DNA of 64,000 nucleotides from Ipomoea triloba (Eukaryota; Streptophyta; Magnoliopsida; Solanales; Convolvulaceae): positions 21,614,734 to 21,678,733 of the forward strand of contig NC_044919.1 in NCBI RefSeq assembly GCF_003576645.1. The letters are read 5' to 3'. A program made the position numbers and the translations under genes. A model generated the notes under the pieces. It saw only the letters and a program-made list of their open reading frames with translations, was not told where the DNA came from and did not search any database. Shown piece after piece: positions 36,001-51,000 of this stretch. Numbering within the stretch: position 1 is the first letter of the stretch; every line of letters begins with the position of its first letter.

Positions 36001-36900
36001 CTATAAATATGCATTCATTCTCCAGCATCTTCAATCAAACTAAGAGCGGGACAACAGGTAATCCTAATCCTAATCCTTAACTTTAATTTATGCCACATAT
36101 ATGTATGCATGTGTTCTTCCTTCCAACTTGACAGGAGATGAAGGTAAAGAAATTCAGAAACGGGAGGCATTGGATAAGAAACACTTGAAAATTGATTTTC
36201 AAGGCTTGTTTCTACCTTTGCTTGGCTTGCCATCGTCACCAACATTGGAACGGATCTTTTCGGGAATTAATTTTTCTGGAATGTATTCCGCTATTGTTTG
36301 GTTTTTTGCCGCCATTAATCAACATTGTTTGGATATACTCTTGCCGCTGGGCATTAATGTTGGAGAAGACCGCTGCTAGGATGTCTCAATCCCTTCGCAT
36401 CGTCGTTATCTGAGGTGTATTTCACCATTGAACCCATCTCATCACTTCATGAACACTGGACTAGAACTTCTTGGAAACAGATTAATTCTTTTCCAGAATG
36501 TTTCTACCATTGTTTGGGCTCACACTACCGGCCACGGTCTTCGCGTGGGAATTAATTTTTCCCGTTCATTGTCGCTCAGGCACGCCACCATGGTCATTGG
36601 AGACTAATGTTGGAGTATACCAACGAGAGGCACGCCACAGTCCTTGGAACAGAAATACTTGGAATTAATTTTCTCAGTTGTTCCTCACCTTTGCTCAGAC
36701 TATGGTCGTCACAGCCAACCACCATCATTGGATAAGAATGCCTTCGCCAAGCACGTGTTTCGGTACGTCGCTATCGTCCTACGAACTGTCATCGCCATAT
36801 GGTCACCGCAGGGTGTTGCTCCGGCACAACACCATTGGGGGAGTAGATGACGGAAATCAGGCTAAAACTTATCTCTAAGCTTTGATTTCATCATTTTTTG
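36001..36900 (+). other. Promoter-like site and unidentified gene-like segment with internal repeats
   Basis: CACTATAAATATGCATTC (about 35998-36016) is a good plant TATA context. It is followed by a short leader (CATCTTCAATCAAAC) and a donor-like CAACAG|GTAATCC at about 36058. Downstream, a theme is repeated with divergence: (A/C)TTGGA(T/A)(A/C)...TTGGAAATTAATTTT...CC near 36168, 36246, 36470 and 36645, and ATTAATGTTGGAG/CTAATGTTGGAG at about 36352 and 36604. The longest frame (36101-36379, 92 codons) is unrecognised. It could be a decayed small gene or an old repeat. Confidence 0.3.
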
Positions 36901-37289
36901 GTAGTTGCTGCTGCCTTCCTCTCGCATCGTCGTCGCCGTCCTTGGAGAAGACAGCTAATGGGTACATGGCCTTAGGATGCCGATTTGTACTGCTTAAAGC
37001 AATGACATTTTTTTGAAAACCTTGAAGCAATGACATGTAAGTTTAATTTTGTCTCTGCTCTTCTTTTTAAGTTCCACATATCCCAAGACTCTCTTTTCCT
37101 TTCACTTGCGTGTGAACATATACATATATGTATGGTTATTGAGCTTCCACGCGTCCCTTTGCATGTGCATATGTACGTACATATATCAGACAATATATAT
37201 GCATCAAAGAGGAAGTTTTGATAACATATACGGAGTATGTAAGTACGTACATACAGCGTGGCCCATCATCGTTCTTCTAACTCACTTCT

Positions 37290-37299
37290 TGTGTGTATG

Positions 37300-37349
<50 letters not shown>

Positions 37350-37640
37350 CCCATTAATCCATGTGAGGATATATATACATATATATGTATATGTACTCCA
37401 CTGGTTTGAATTGAAATTGATGATGGGTAACATATATATATATATATATATATATATAGTAATTCACTAGTTAATTACTTGTGTATTACGTGAATATATA
37501 TATACACTATAAACACAAGCATGTAATTAGCTCTCCGATTTTATTCCCACATATTATGCACACGCATATAAAATATATATGGTGTATATATATGCGTGGT
37601 ATATGTATACATATAACATATACGAAGTATTATATAATCG
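37290..37640. repeat. TA-rich microsatellites
   Basis: (TA)n runs at about 37299-37348 and 37432-37458, with shorter ATATGTATA blocks to 37640. Nothing coding here. The 36900-37290 stretch also holds no recognisable gene. Confidence 0.9.
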
Positions 37641-37642
37641 AA

Positions 37643-37790
37643 TGGGGTAGCTCAAGTGGCAGGTGAGTTTTCTTTGTGAGGAAAAATTTTGGGAGATCTT
37701 GGGTTCAATTCCCACAAGTGACGTTTCCCCTTGGGCTAGCTCCCGTGTACATGCGAAATATTTTTCATGGCAGTTTTCTTTCGAGCCTTA
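37643..37790 (+). mobile_element. tRNA-derived SINE, copy 1
   Basis: Pol III box A-like TAGCTCAAGTGG (37648-37659) and box B-like GGTTCAATTCC (37702-37712), 42 bases apart, as in a tRNA-related head. The same head occurs at 53931-54053. The right end is approximate and no TSD was fixed. Confidence 0.75.
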
Positions 37791-38902
37791 GCCTTAGAAC
37801 TTTTTCCAAGCCTTATATTTCCTTCACAAACTTTCTGACTTGAATGTCCACTCCTCAATTGGATCTAACAAGGACACCCATAGTGTCGAGCGATGAGGCT
37901 GGAAAAGAGTGTCACGCTAAGAACCCCAGTCACGACATTGCCATTTGAGTAAAAATTGGACTTGACATTGAAACTCAGTCGTCAAAGACATGGGTTCTAC
38001 GACCTGACCTACACCATGTGAAATGTTCAGGCATACTCCCAAATTTACGGAGATTCTTGAAGGTGAAACCTCATGTAACCAGTACCCTTGCTTTAAGAGT
38101 GAGTTTAACTCCATCAAGTGATACTGAGAATGGATTGAGGTTGTACTCAGTATACGTACTGTAAGGAAGCCTCGACACTACAATTAGTTTTTAACTCGTG
38201 CTAATGAGTTTTGAATAATACATGGAAATTTTGACTCATGCCCGGGAATATCCTTTAACTTCCTTTAAAATTTCACAAAGGGTTTGCCCCTTTATCAACT
38301 TACGGGTCGAAAACGCATGTGATTGTATCGCTGAGGCTATTGAAAATTTAGTCAAGACTGAGACTGCAGTTTCAAATGCCGAGGTAGAAGTCTCTCGCAC
38401 TCAAGAGCTGACTGTGTTGACGCCTGAAGATGAAGAGAGCCTGAGCTAGGCGAAGGGGAGCTTAGAACCATGTAGAGATGACATGCTTAGTTTTAGGCTT
38501 TTGTTGACTGATGTTCTGTTCCTTTGGTAGCAAGACTTTAGCCGTTTTTTTCAAACTCTTATAGTTCAATGCTTCTCATTTGTGAGCTTTTCCTTTAGTA
38601 ACAACTCATACATCTTTGCCTTGATCCATTGGATGACTGTCTTGATATACCACACTTGCAACATGAATTGGATTTGTTTTTGTTATGACTGAACTTAGAT
38701 AATTTGATTTCTAAGCTGCCTACGTACTCCTATGAAGGAGATCAAGTCAAACGTAGTTCATATGATTTTTTTTAAAGTAAAGCCGGTCACAGTTTAAACT
38801 CGTGCGGGCCAAGAGCGCCTATGATTTGTGCCCACCCATAGACAAAGCGAGATGCATTAGCAGTTTAACCACGTGCTGCATTTTTGGTGGATGAGTCATT
38901 CA
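37791..38902. other. Unassigned DNA next to the gypsy remnant
   Basis: A 75-codon frame (38222-38449) is not recognised. The right part may be the linker between protease and RT of the minus-strand gypsy element, but no RT motif can be read on either strand, so pol has been lost here. Confidence 0.35.
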
Positions 38903-41605
38903 TTAACTTTCTATGACTCGCGTCGAGATACAATTGCTCGCAGCCCTGTTTATAAATATTCGCACAGGTTTAGGGGTGACATAACCCAACCCTTTGCGTA
39001 CATGGGGCTCTTGTTGATTTGCCTTGCCTCTGCCACCGGCTTCGGGGATAAGCGTTCCTAACTTCCAAGGCTCATAAGGATTATAGCCAGCTTTAGCTAG
39101 AAGCTTATAAGCATTAGGGTCAAAACCCTCAGTACGCTTGGTGGGCAAGACTTGGTTCGCTTCATCTATTTTAAGTGTGTCAATTCTTGCAAGCGGGAAG
39201 ATGAGCTTTGTAGTGTGTTGATCCACTTCCACAACTTCCTTTCCCTTTGACTTTAGTTGGGAATGCGGGTTGTCATTGCTTTTCTGGGCATCTTCCACAA
39301 AAACCTGTTTCCTTATGTAGAACTTTGCATCCGCAAAGTAAGACTCAGCCTCTGCGAACGGGCTTTCATCGGCGACTACCTTTTCAATCACACCGTTCTT
39401 TTCATACATAAAGCATTGATGCCAAGACGAGGGAACCACCCCATTTTCATGTATCCAAGGCCTTCCGAGTAACAAGTTATAAGATGTCCTTGCATCTATA
39501 ACATGGCAGACGACACTTGAACTTAGGCCTCCAACTCTTAAGTCGAGGTTGATGACGCCGATTGCTCTCTGCCCTCCTTGGTTAAAGCCTTGTATCATTA
39601 GACGGCTTTGGACGATATCATCTGTAGATCCACCAAGGTCTTTTAGGGCTCGAAGGGATAAGATGTTGACTGCTGAGCCTTGATCCACTAGAATTCTTTT
39701 GAGCTTTTGCCCCCGTGTGTAGCCTTCAACAAACAGTGGGCGATTGTGTGGCGCACCTCCAAGTAACAAATCTTCATCCTTGAAGGTAATTTCTGCGGAG
39801 TAGGAAGCTGCCCTATGCATTTGCACTTCCTCGTTTTCGGTGTGTTTAGGAGATGAACATTCTCCTACATCCACTTGCCTGTCATTAGTATTTAGGCAGG
39901 AGCTAATATTGCCTGCCCCTTGTAGATTAAATCCCTTAGGCATATATTGAGCCAAAGGAACTAGTGCTCGTGGCTGCTTGACATGCCCCTTCATCTTTGA
40001 TCTACGGGCATGACCATTTGTTGACTTTTTTGCAACCCAATTATTCACTGTGTGCCTTGGATATCTCACAGGCCTCACAGGCTCACTTTTCTTCTTTCTA
40101 TGAGTGACAATCACCCATTTTCCTTCATATGTGCTATCATTTTGCTGTGGTTTTGAACTTTGACCAACAACACGTTTAACCGTGAACGGGAGTGGGCGCT
40201 TTCGTTGCCCTCCATGTTCCTTCTCAGTACACAAAGGAGCAAATCGTCCAAGTGTAATTGAGATTTGATTCGTGCTTGCGTCGGCATCAGCAAGCTCAAT
40301 TTTCCCATCTCTGGCCAACGCCATAACATTATCCTTGAAGATGAAACACTGCTCAATCGGATGACCCAGAACGCGGTGATACTTGTAGTAATTTGGGTCA
40401 TTCGCCCTTGAAGCCTCATTAGGGCGTCTCATCTCGGGCAATTCAATGAGCCTAAGTTTGAGTAGCTCATCGAACATGGGAGATACATCAGAATCCAAGA
40501 AAGGATATGTTTTCTCCTATCTTTCTTCAAGAGTTGGCCTCCTACCTCCCCTTGACAGGCCAGAAGATGATCTCGGCCTAGGCCTTTCATTTGCTTTAGT
40601 GAAGACTGTCATTGGTGTAGCCTTCACAGTCATTGCTTTCTTTTTCTTGTTTTGGAAAGGGTTTATTACCTCTCTTGAATTCTTGATTTGTAGGAGCTTT
40701 GGAGGAGTTTGGCAAGTTTAACACATTGAGCCTTCCTCTAGCTTCGATGCTCAACTCCATGTCGTGAGCACGACTGGATAACTCCTCGAAGGACTTTGGC
40801 TTGATCCCTTGCAGGATATAGGAGAGTCCGAAGTGCATGCCTTGGATGCACATCTCTATTGCAGAACTTTGGGATATCCTCTCCTTGTAGTTTAGGCACA
40901 ATTCCCTCCACCTTTCAATGTAAGCACTCGCACATTCGCCTTCCAACTGGACAGTGGTGGTGAGTTCCAAGAAGCTGACCGTTCTCCTTGTACTATAGAA
41001 GCGGGTTAAGAACTCACGCTCCATATCGTGCCAATTATCAATGCAGCCGGGCTCGAGGTCAGTGTACCAATCAAAAGCAGTTCCCTTTAAGGAACGGACA
41101 AACTGCTTTACCAACAGGTCGCCATAAGTCCCTGCATCATTGCATGTTTCCACAAAGTGGGTAATGTGCTGTCGAGGATTTCCCTTACCATCAAACTACT
41201 GGAACTTAGGAGGTTGATAACCAAAAGGCATTTTCAACTCCTCAATCCTTTGCATGTAGGGCTTAGCATAGGAATATGAGGCTTGGCCTCCATCTAACTT
41301 GCCTTTGATAGCTCCCATTATGTAGTCGTTCAACTGATCCACCGGTATCATCCCTTCGGTGATTGGTATAGTTTTCTCAGTTGCAGGCAAGTGAGAAGTA
41401 GTTTCTCCCACTGCAGGGCTGACATGAGGTTGTGATTGCTGAACAACCTCTTCTTGCCCCTCGGGCTGCTTTCCAGGAGCTCGACTTCTCTGTCCCTCCA
41501 TGATGTTCCCTACCCTATCATCAAGGGTGTTGATTCTTTTATCGGTGTTAGTTGCCATGGCAGGCATGACATTGTAGACATGCGTCCATTCGGGCGCAGC
41601 CTTCC
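38903..41605 (-). pseudogene. Ty3/gypsy gag-protease remnant (main part)
   Basis: Read from high to low coordinates. Gag: FVRSLKGTAFDWYTDLEPGCIDNW, FLTRFYSTRRTVSFLEL and the ERWRELC motif (about 41110-40890). In-frame stop at 41198-41196; frameshift between about 40596 and 40498. The next frame (40498-38903, 531 codons) holds a zinc-finger-like C/H segment (YYKYHRVLGHPIEQCF). The aspartic protease is ILVDQGSAVNIL (about 39694-39660), with LLLGRPWIHENGVVPSS after it. RT, RNase H and integrase are absent. The style is that of non-chromoviral (Tat-like) gypsy elements, but the lineage is not proven. Confidence 0.85.
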
Positions 41606-43450
41606 ATAATTGTGACACCCCGGGTTGATCAACCTTACAACCGGGAGCATCACCGCCACACCTAGGTCGAACCCAGCTAGCCTTTAGCGGTTCATCACTA
41701 GGTGCACAGGCTAATTTTCATTACCTGACTCGACAACAGTTGAGGTATAAGTTAAACATTCCAAACATACACATACTTATATATATATATAAGTTCATAG
41801 GTGTGATAACGACATCCTTAGAACCCCAAAACATAAGTTAGATATATATACATAATCACAATGCCAAGTTTGGCAATTGATCTACTAAGACTACTGCAGA
41901 GTATGTACACAAAAAGAGAGTTTTAGACTACCCCGACTTGACCTCCACTACCTATCAGATCATACGATACACTGGGATCTCAAACTCTCCCCAAACTAGA
42001 TGCCATTCGCCCTCCAACCACATAAGGTGATCCAAGGAGCGATCAGTGACAATGACCATAGACCATTCTCCCTCGGGAGGAGTGGGATCCCAGAGATATG
42101 GGTAATGTACAATGAACTCTAGGGGGTTGCTACCCGGTAAAACTTCTATTGGGTAGTAGCCTCACCGAGCCGGATGAGCATCTACCAGAGACACAAGAGA
42201 GCTGGATAGTGAGAAGGAACCGTCAGGAGCTAGCAGAGTGTGGCCGGGTACGTAGGGGTCCTCCCCTATCATATGCTGTACATAGACTCCATATCCAAAA
42301 ACTGAGCCATTATAGTTCGGTGAAGTTACCGAACTATACGACTCATTGCTGGAGGACATTTGTTAAAGGGCAACAATGAAGCACCCATTAGCACGACGGC
42401 TAAGTAAGAACCTGTAAGCCTCTCATTTATAGGTAAAGATGATTTAACTTACCAAATGACTATAGCATAGAATTTCCTAATGACTGATATGCTTTCATGC
42501 TTGTAAATTGCGATAATATAAACAAATAAGCATAAATTTAATCATATTCACATTACACACACGAATTTCCACAACCATACCTAACAACTTCACTATATCC
42601 CAATTCTCAGACATCAAACGTCTAGCTTCTTGGAGCTAGCATCACCCATCTCATCATAGACATTGATTCAACCATTACTTATGAAAACTCGACTTAGTTT
42701 CATTTCAAAGTATGAGGCCTTATAGGAAATGTTGAATATTCCTTGTCGGTTGACCGAATGAACCTGGAACTTGGGCTTGCGATCATTACCCAAATTCTCT
42801 TCTCGGTCCCTTGGACGAAGGTTCATTAGAATGGCCCCTAGTGTGGCCCCGCCTAGGTCCATTAAAATGACACCAACCCGGAGACGACGGAGTCAATACG
42901 CTTAAGTGTGCACACCCCCACAGTCTAGCCATACATGAGTGACGTAGAGACTCGGCGAATAGACTTCGCCAAAGTACGAATACAACCGTACATATATCAA
43001 TGACGACCTTCGGTAATTATAGCCCGAGGTAAAAAGACAACAAGGTCCTCGTAACTTCTTGAAACTAAGGTTTTATTCATTTTAGACATTAACTACTCTT
43101 GTTCCGACAATACGCTCACCTTCCCTACTCATACACTCTTCAACATGTAGTACATAAGTTCACATATCACGACAACAACCAACATGGCATGATTACACTA
43201 TCAAATTCTTTCCTATGCTTACCACGCACTTTATTAACTCATTCACGTTCACAACACATAGTTCACATACACTACCTATACCTATACATATATAACATTA
43301 ACATACCTATACTCATATATATCATATATATACGGTATATAATATAATATATATCGATAGCATGTAATTGGTAATATAACATATAATATAGGTATACAAA
43401 AGGTATATGGTACATGATATGATGTATATGGATAATACATATATTTTACA

Positions 43451-45355
<1,905 letters not shown>

Positions 45356-45760
45356 TAATATATGGATACTTATCCATCCAAATCTATATAATAATATAAT
45401 ATATGGATACTTATCCATAATTATATATAATAATAATATTACTAATAATAATAATAAAATATGGATGAATCTTATCTCATAAACTTGGTACCAAAAATAT
45501 TAATATTAATATTTTGCACAAAATAATCCTTTGAGATAAAAATTTTACAATAGGTTAATTTCAAACAACATCTGGACCCCTTTTAAAACAATAACTTGAT
45601 TTGAAATACGTTGGTCCAGAGTTCGCGAAACAACCTTTGTTTTGAAAGGTACATAATTATAACGAAATATTCTTGAAAATGTTTGGATTTAATAATAAAT
45701 CCGAGATAATCTTAATAAAAAGAAATTTTTGGGTTTAAAATTTCGGGGTATTACAATAAT

Positions 45761-46161
45761 GGATGTGGTGGAGATACGGGGGAAGTACTCCCACTACTAG
45801 CGTTCCCCTGCATAGAAGTTGGACTACCACCAGCGGTAGCTCCCTTAAGAGAGGGCGGACTCCCAACATAAGTAGTTGCCTTTGGGGCAGCTGGGGCATT
45901 GTCGATTCTCCGAACCACTCTTCGAGCCATGTCAAGAGGTTCGAGCAGTTGGACCCCCGAGCTCTTGACACGGTTCCTGGTCAGCGGACATTGCGCCTTC
46001 TGAGCAGCGCTAGAGTCGGCTAGAGGCGTAGACTTAGAATGGGTAGCCTGGGCATCTCCTGAACATGGGGTTGTTCGATGCCATTGAAAAGGTAGCGGGT
46101 AGAGGTAGTTTAGTAGTAGAGAGATGAGAGGAAGAGCTGTCCCACTGGGCGTGCCAAAATA
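45761..46161 (-). pseudogene. Gypsy gag N-terminus and primer binding site
   Basis: Continuation of the gypsy remnant beyond the solo LTR. A likely gag start is the ATG at 45930-45928 (MARRVVRRIDNAPAAPK). A PBS-like TGGCACGCCCAGTGGGAC lies at 46156-46139 on the minus strand, 5 bases from the LTR edge at 46162. The tRNA identity is not assigned. Confidence 0.7.
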
Positions 46162-47200
46162 TGTAAACGCGAAAAACTTGAATTGTATATATTCAAAATT
46201 CAAAGTATGTCGGTTACAATGAAGTATATGTATCAAACGAAAAAGGGGTACAATCTCTGTATAGAAGTCCTCTGATTCTCTACTAGAAGTATGCTGATCG
46301 GAAGTATGCCTAGTTCAGAATATGTTGAACTGGAAGTATGCCGATTGGAACTGTACTGAATTCGGAATATGCCGAATTAGAAGTGTGCTGAGTTGGAAGT
46401 ATGCCAACTAGAAGTGTACCGAGTTCAGAGTATGCTGAACTGGAAGGGTGCGGAGTTGGAGTATGCCGAGTTGAAAGTATGCCAGCTGGAAGGGTGCCGA
46501 GTTGGAAGTATGCCAACTAGAAGTGTACCGAGTTCAGAGTATGCTGAACTAGAAGTATGCTGAGTTGGAAGTATGCCAACTGGAAGTGTACCGAGTTTGA
46601 AGTATGCCAACTGGAAGTGTTACTTTGTGCAAATAAATTGCAAGCGTACCCCTCGGTGCAAATACATTGCAAGCGTGTTACAAACAATATTCTGGCAAGA
46701 TTTCGGCAGAGCTTCGGTATGCAAATATTTAGAGCTCCATTTCTTGAAAATGAAACCACTATTTATAGTGGTGAGTTGGTAGGAAAAATCTAACCAACTC
46801 TATCCATTTGGATAATTCTCAATTTAATTTAATTATTTGAATTAAATATGAGAATGTATCGGGACACTATCACGTCCAGATTCATGATTTTATATTTTTT
46901 GAACCAATTTATAACATCCACAATTTCTTCAAAATTATATAATCCACATATAATTCTTGATGGGCCAAACCAAGTCAAAACCCGCTAATTTAAGCGGCCC
47001 AATTAATCCAATTAGCCTGGTCCAACTCAATTAAATATATCCATCAACTTAGGCTGAACAACCCAACATCCAATTACTTTTAATTAATTAATTAGACCAA
47101 TTAATTATTTAATGGATCATTTAATTAACCCAATTAAATAAATATCAGCCCAATTTAATTAATTAAAGCAAATAATTTAATAAGTGATTATCTGTCACGG
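46162..47200 (-). repeat. 5' LTR of the minus-strand gypsy element (outer edge approximate)
   Basis: The inner edge is TGTAAACG at 46162 (minus strand ...CGTTTACA), next to the PBS. A minus-strand TATA box (CACTATAAATAGTGG, about 46768-46754) supports LTR identity. The outer edge near 47196 (TCTGTCA) is a guess, and no second LTR was found. The U5/R part contains the 21-bp minisatellite at 46290-46620. Confidence 0.5.
46290..46620. repeat. Minisatellite, about 20-22 bp unit
   Basis: Repeats of the form GAGTTGGAAGTATGCC / AACTGGAAGTGTACC, about 15 diverged units. On the minus strand it reads as a 7-residue periodic peptide (GILPTQH/LGTLPVG), which explains the overlapping open frames; these are not genes. 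Confidence 0.85.
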
Positions 47201-48066
47201 CCCGATAACACACAAATTAGTCCATTTAATTTTCATTGCTAACAACCGCCTCAATTTCTTCTAACCGCCTTAACTCTACAATTAAGTTTGTTTCCCAATA
47301 ACTCTTTTGGTACAATCTCAATTTTACAAAATATATTTACATATAAATTTCAACAACAAGTAATTTCTACTAAAAAAATTGAAATGTTAAATTTACTTAA
47401 CTTATTACTGTATAAGTAACATTCGTGCATCGCACGGGTACAATACTAGTTTTATATATAGAGAAGAGATTTATTTAACTTATAATCCCTCCGTACTATT
47501 TTATTGTGTCAGAATAATGAAGTTTGATCGAAATTATTTTTAATTTATTTTTTCATAATGTTAAGTTTTGTATTTGTATACAAAATTTATATATTTATAA
47601 ACTACACTAAAAATATTATTAAATATAAAATTAAATCTAACAATAATTTAAAAATACTAAAGAAAATTAACAAGAAAGAAATATTCCTAATCCTCGTTCC
47701 CGTCGAGACGAAAATAAAAAATTCTATCGAGAACGGGACAAATTACCATCCTTAAATTAAACAGATGGGTTCACTCGTTTTGATAGCTCTAATCATTAAT
47801 TCATTCTCAGAGTGTAGTGCAAAAAACCTCTTGTTCATATTCTCACATTGTCTCTTAGGTTGAGTCGAGACCTTCATTTCATTAAAACTCTATACTTTAT
47901 TAGTTTTAAGATTTCTACTCCATTTTAAAATATTATTGTAACTTTATTTTCTTAAACTAAAACTCTCTCCTCTCGTACGTTTTATTCTCGATATCCTTGA
48001 TTCTTGTACCGTGAGTGTGCAAAATTGTTTCAATTCAATTCTTAGATTCTGTAAAAGGTCGTAACA
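47201..48066. other. Region upstream of the proteasome gene
   Basis: AT-rich. It contains the Helitron end at 47424-47449 and, after it, TCCCTCCGTACTATTTTATTG (47485 on), a phrase typical of plant Stowaway-type MITE ends; a partner end was not found. No TATA box stands out before the ATG at 48067. Confidence 0.4.
47424..47449 (+). mobile_element. 3' terminus of a second Helitron
   Basis: Perfect 5-bp stem CGTGC/GCACG (47424-47428 and 47432-47436) with a 3-base loop, then CTAG at 47446-47449 followed by T. The last 19 bases equal those at 19222-19240. The upstream DNA has no Rep/helicase, so this is a non-autonomous or truncated member. The left end is not found. Confidence 0.82.
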
Positions 48067-51000
48067 ATGGCGAGAATTGATTTTAGTGGGCTTGAATCAA
48101 CTGCCCCGATTCGCGGGGAGAGTTCCGCGTTGTTTGATAGGATTCCCAGGGCCCCATCTTTTCAGATTCCAAATATTACAGATGTGAGTTGGATTTTAGC
48201 TTTATTTTTATGTTTCAGTTGCATTTTCTTGGGATAGAACTAAATTAATAGGAATGTTTCCAGTTTGTTGTAGCTGTAGTGTGATATACCTTTCCTTTCT
48301 TCTGGTGTTGTTTTAGTTTGATGGATTTCAGAAGAAAGCGATCCAAATGGTGAAGCCAGCTAAGGGAACCACCACTTTAGCTTTTATTTTTAAGGAGGGT
48401 GTGATGGTGGCAGCAGATTCTCGTGCCAGCATGGGAGGGTATATATGTGAGTGCTCTTTCATCTTTGTTTATAATTCTTTTTGGATAGGTAATTTGTTTC
48501 TTTCTGGTTTTTTCACCAAATTGCCTATAGCCTGGATAAGTGAGTTAGAAACATTGGATATATTCTAGTGCAAATTTGTATTAGTGAACTTTTGGTTTGG
48601 CACCATAACCACATCTTGCTCTGTAGGCATGAAATTTGAAAATTGTTGTATGCTAAGATTTGTGGATCTTTGTCATTATGCTACAATTTGGGAGCCTTTT
48701 TTTTTTTGGATAGTTTGTGCTTTTTACCTAAGGGTTTTGAGCAACAGGACTGAACACATAAACATGTTCTCTATATATAGTTTCCATGTATTGAATGAAA
48801 GAATGGAATATGGTTCCTTTTTTGGATATGAGCACATGAATGCCAATGTTATTACTGTATTTTGTATTTTTTATATAGCATCATCAGGTTGAACGTATCG
48901 GGTAACTATGAGTTCCGATAGTCACCAAGTTATTATTTCCCATCCATTTCAATTTACTATTCTGCTGGTTCACTGAGAATGTTATTTTGCAGCATCACAG
49001 TCTGTGAAGAAGATAATTGAAATAAATCCCTATATGCTTGGTACAATGGCAGGAGGGGCAGCTGATTGCCAGTTCTGGCACAGGAATCTTGGTGTAAAGG
49101 TATTTTATTATTTATATATGCAGGGATGCTCTTAATCTGTGTTCACTACTTTCCAGCACATTAGAGTAGCATTCCTTTGAACATGTATTGCTGTCAAACC
49201 AAGTTGTTGTAGTTTCATTATTTTTTGGATGACAAGGGAAACCCACAACCCTTTTGGGCATAGGTAAACCCCGGCATGTGATCCTAGTCGACAAAGGATC
49301 ACATGAAAGTAAATCAGCCTAAGTTACCCATAGCTAACCGGCTCAAGCCAAGGGGGCAAGGATTCTAACTCGTGACCTTGTAGTTACAAGTGAGGATCTC
49401 TTGCCATCTTGGCTGGGGTTACATTGTAGTTTCATTCTTTTTCCTAATAAAGTTTTGGGTCCTTGGTAACCATTTAGGGGTTCGCATCAATTTGAGGTGC
49501 TTGGTTCAACTCAACTGGAAAATACTTGAGCTCGAATAGAGCGTGCTTAATTAAAAATTCGCTGGCCTATCCTATGACACAGGATCAATGGCTTAGTGTA
49601 AAGAAAAAGGAGGCATTTCCTAAAATACATTATATGCATCAATTACTTACAACAAGTTTTTAATTAAAGTTGTATGTTCTCATATGCATCAATATGTACT
49701 CACTGAAAGTGACACTATTTGAAGAGTGCATGTGCATGCACCTAAGATTAGAGAATGAAGTGAGAGTGTAGCTTAGCTAACCCTGCTACACTATTGCCAA
49801 TTGGATTAGAATGCAATTTATATCCCCATTCCCAACTTGTTTATATGGTTTGAAAAACAAGGTTTTGACTCAACTCGTTTTCAACTTGATTGCTTATACA
49901 CGTATAATTTTGTTTTTGTTAGCAAATAAACTTAAGATATTTAGAATTTATATTAAAAGTTCTATCAAAATGAAAAATAGAATTTAAAATTATCAAAGAA
50001 AGAAAAAGTTAAATAAAGAAGAATTGGTTTTTACTCAAAAAGTAAACTAGATAAATAAAATGAGATAGAGGAGTGTACTTTTTTCCTCTTAAAGAAACAT
50101 TGCATTATCTGGATTAATATTTTAGAAAAGGAGCTGCTGAATGTTGGTCCTGATTGGTGTAGTGTCGTCTCCATGAACTGGCAAATAAAAGAAGAATTTC
50201 AGTTGCTGGAGCTTCCAAGTTGTTGGCAAACATTCTATATTCTTACCGCGGAATGGGCTTGTCTGTTGGAACTATGATTGCTGGCTGGGATGAAACGGTA
50301 TGATAAATGAACCAAAATACGTGTGCTAGAATTCCTATTTTAGTTTGACTATTCTAAAAATTATTGCATGATGGGTGTAGGGTCCAGGACTCTATTACGT
50401 GGATAGTGAAGGTGGGCGTCTAAAGGGAAACAGATTCTCTGTGGGATCTGGTTCTCCATATGCTTATGGAGTTCTTGATAATGGGTATGTTGCTTTCCCA
50501 CTCTTCTAGGATTATTATTGTTTACACCTTTTTTTGTTGTTCAGCTGTAGCATTAATGATTTCTTAAGTGATAGTCTAGTTTTCTGCTGTTAGATAATAT
50601 AATATAATAAATTACTCTGCAATATTAACTCTTCGAATTCTTTTTGTCTGAAACTTCTAGACAACATTTTCCCTTCTAGTAATTATTCCATTTCTTTTTC
50701 TCTTCCTTTTATTGGCGTCACTGCTTTATTTTTCCTTCTATCTTCTTTCTTTTCTGCTTTTTTACTGAGTCAATAAATTGTCTACTAAACTTATAGCTTG
50801 GAAAAGAGCTCATACAGCCATGATGTCACTACACAGTTTGTTTAAAAGTTTCCAATGAAACTGAAGCAAGAACTGAACCCTACTGTTGAAAAGTTTTACT
50901 TTATAGACAGATTAGATTAAACTACAAAATGGGTTATGAAATGGTTCAATGATATATTGAATAACTTAAGTTTCTTTTGCAAATCAGCATATGTTGTTGG

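Noticed and set aside
38222..38449. 75-codon plus-strand ORF as a gene
   Set aside because: Not recognised and short. It sits beside a minus-strand gypsy remnant without promoter or splice support.
46310..46759. Several 60-80 codon ORFs with heptad repeats
   Set aside because: Explained by the 20-22 bp minisatellite in an LTR.
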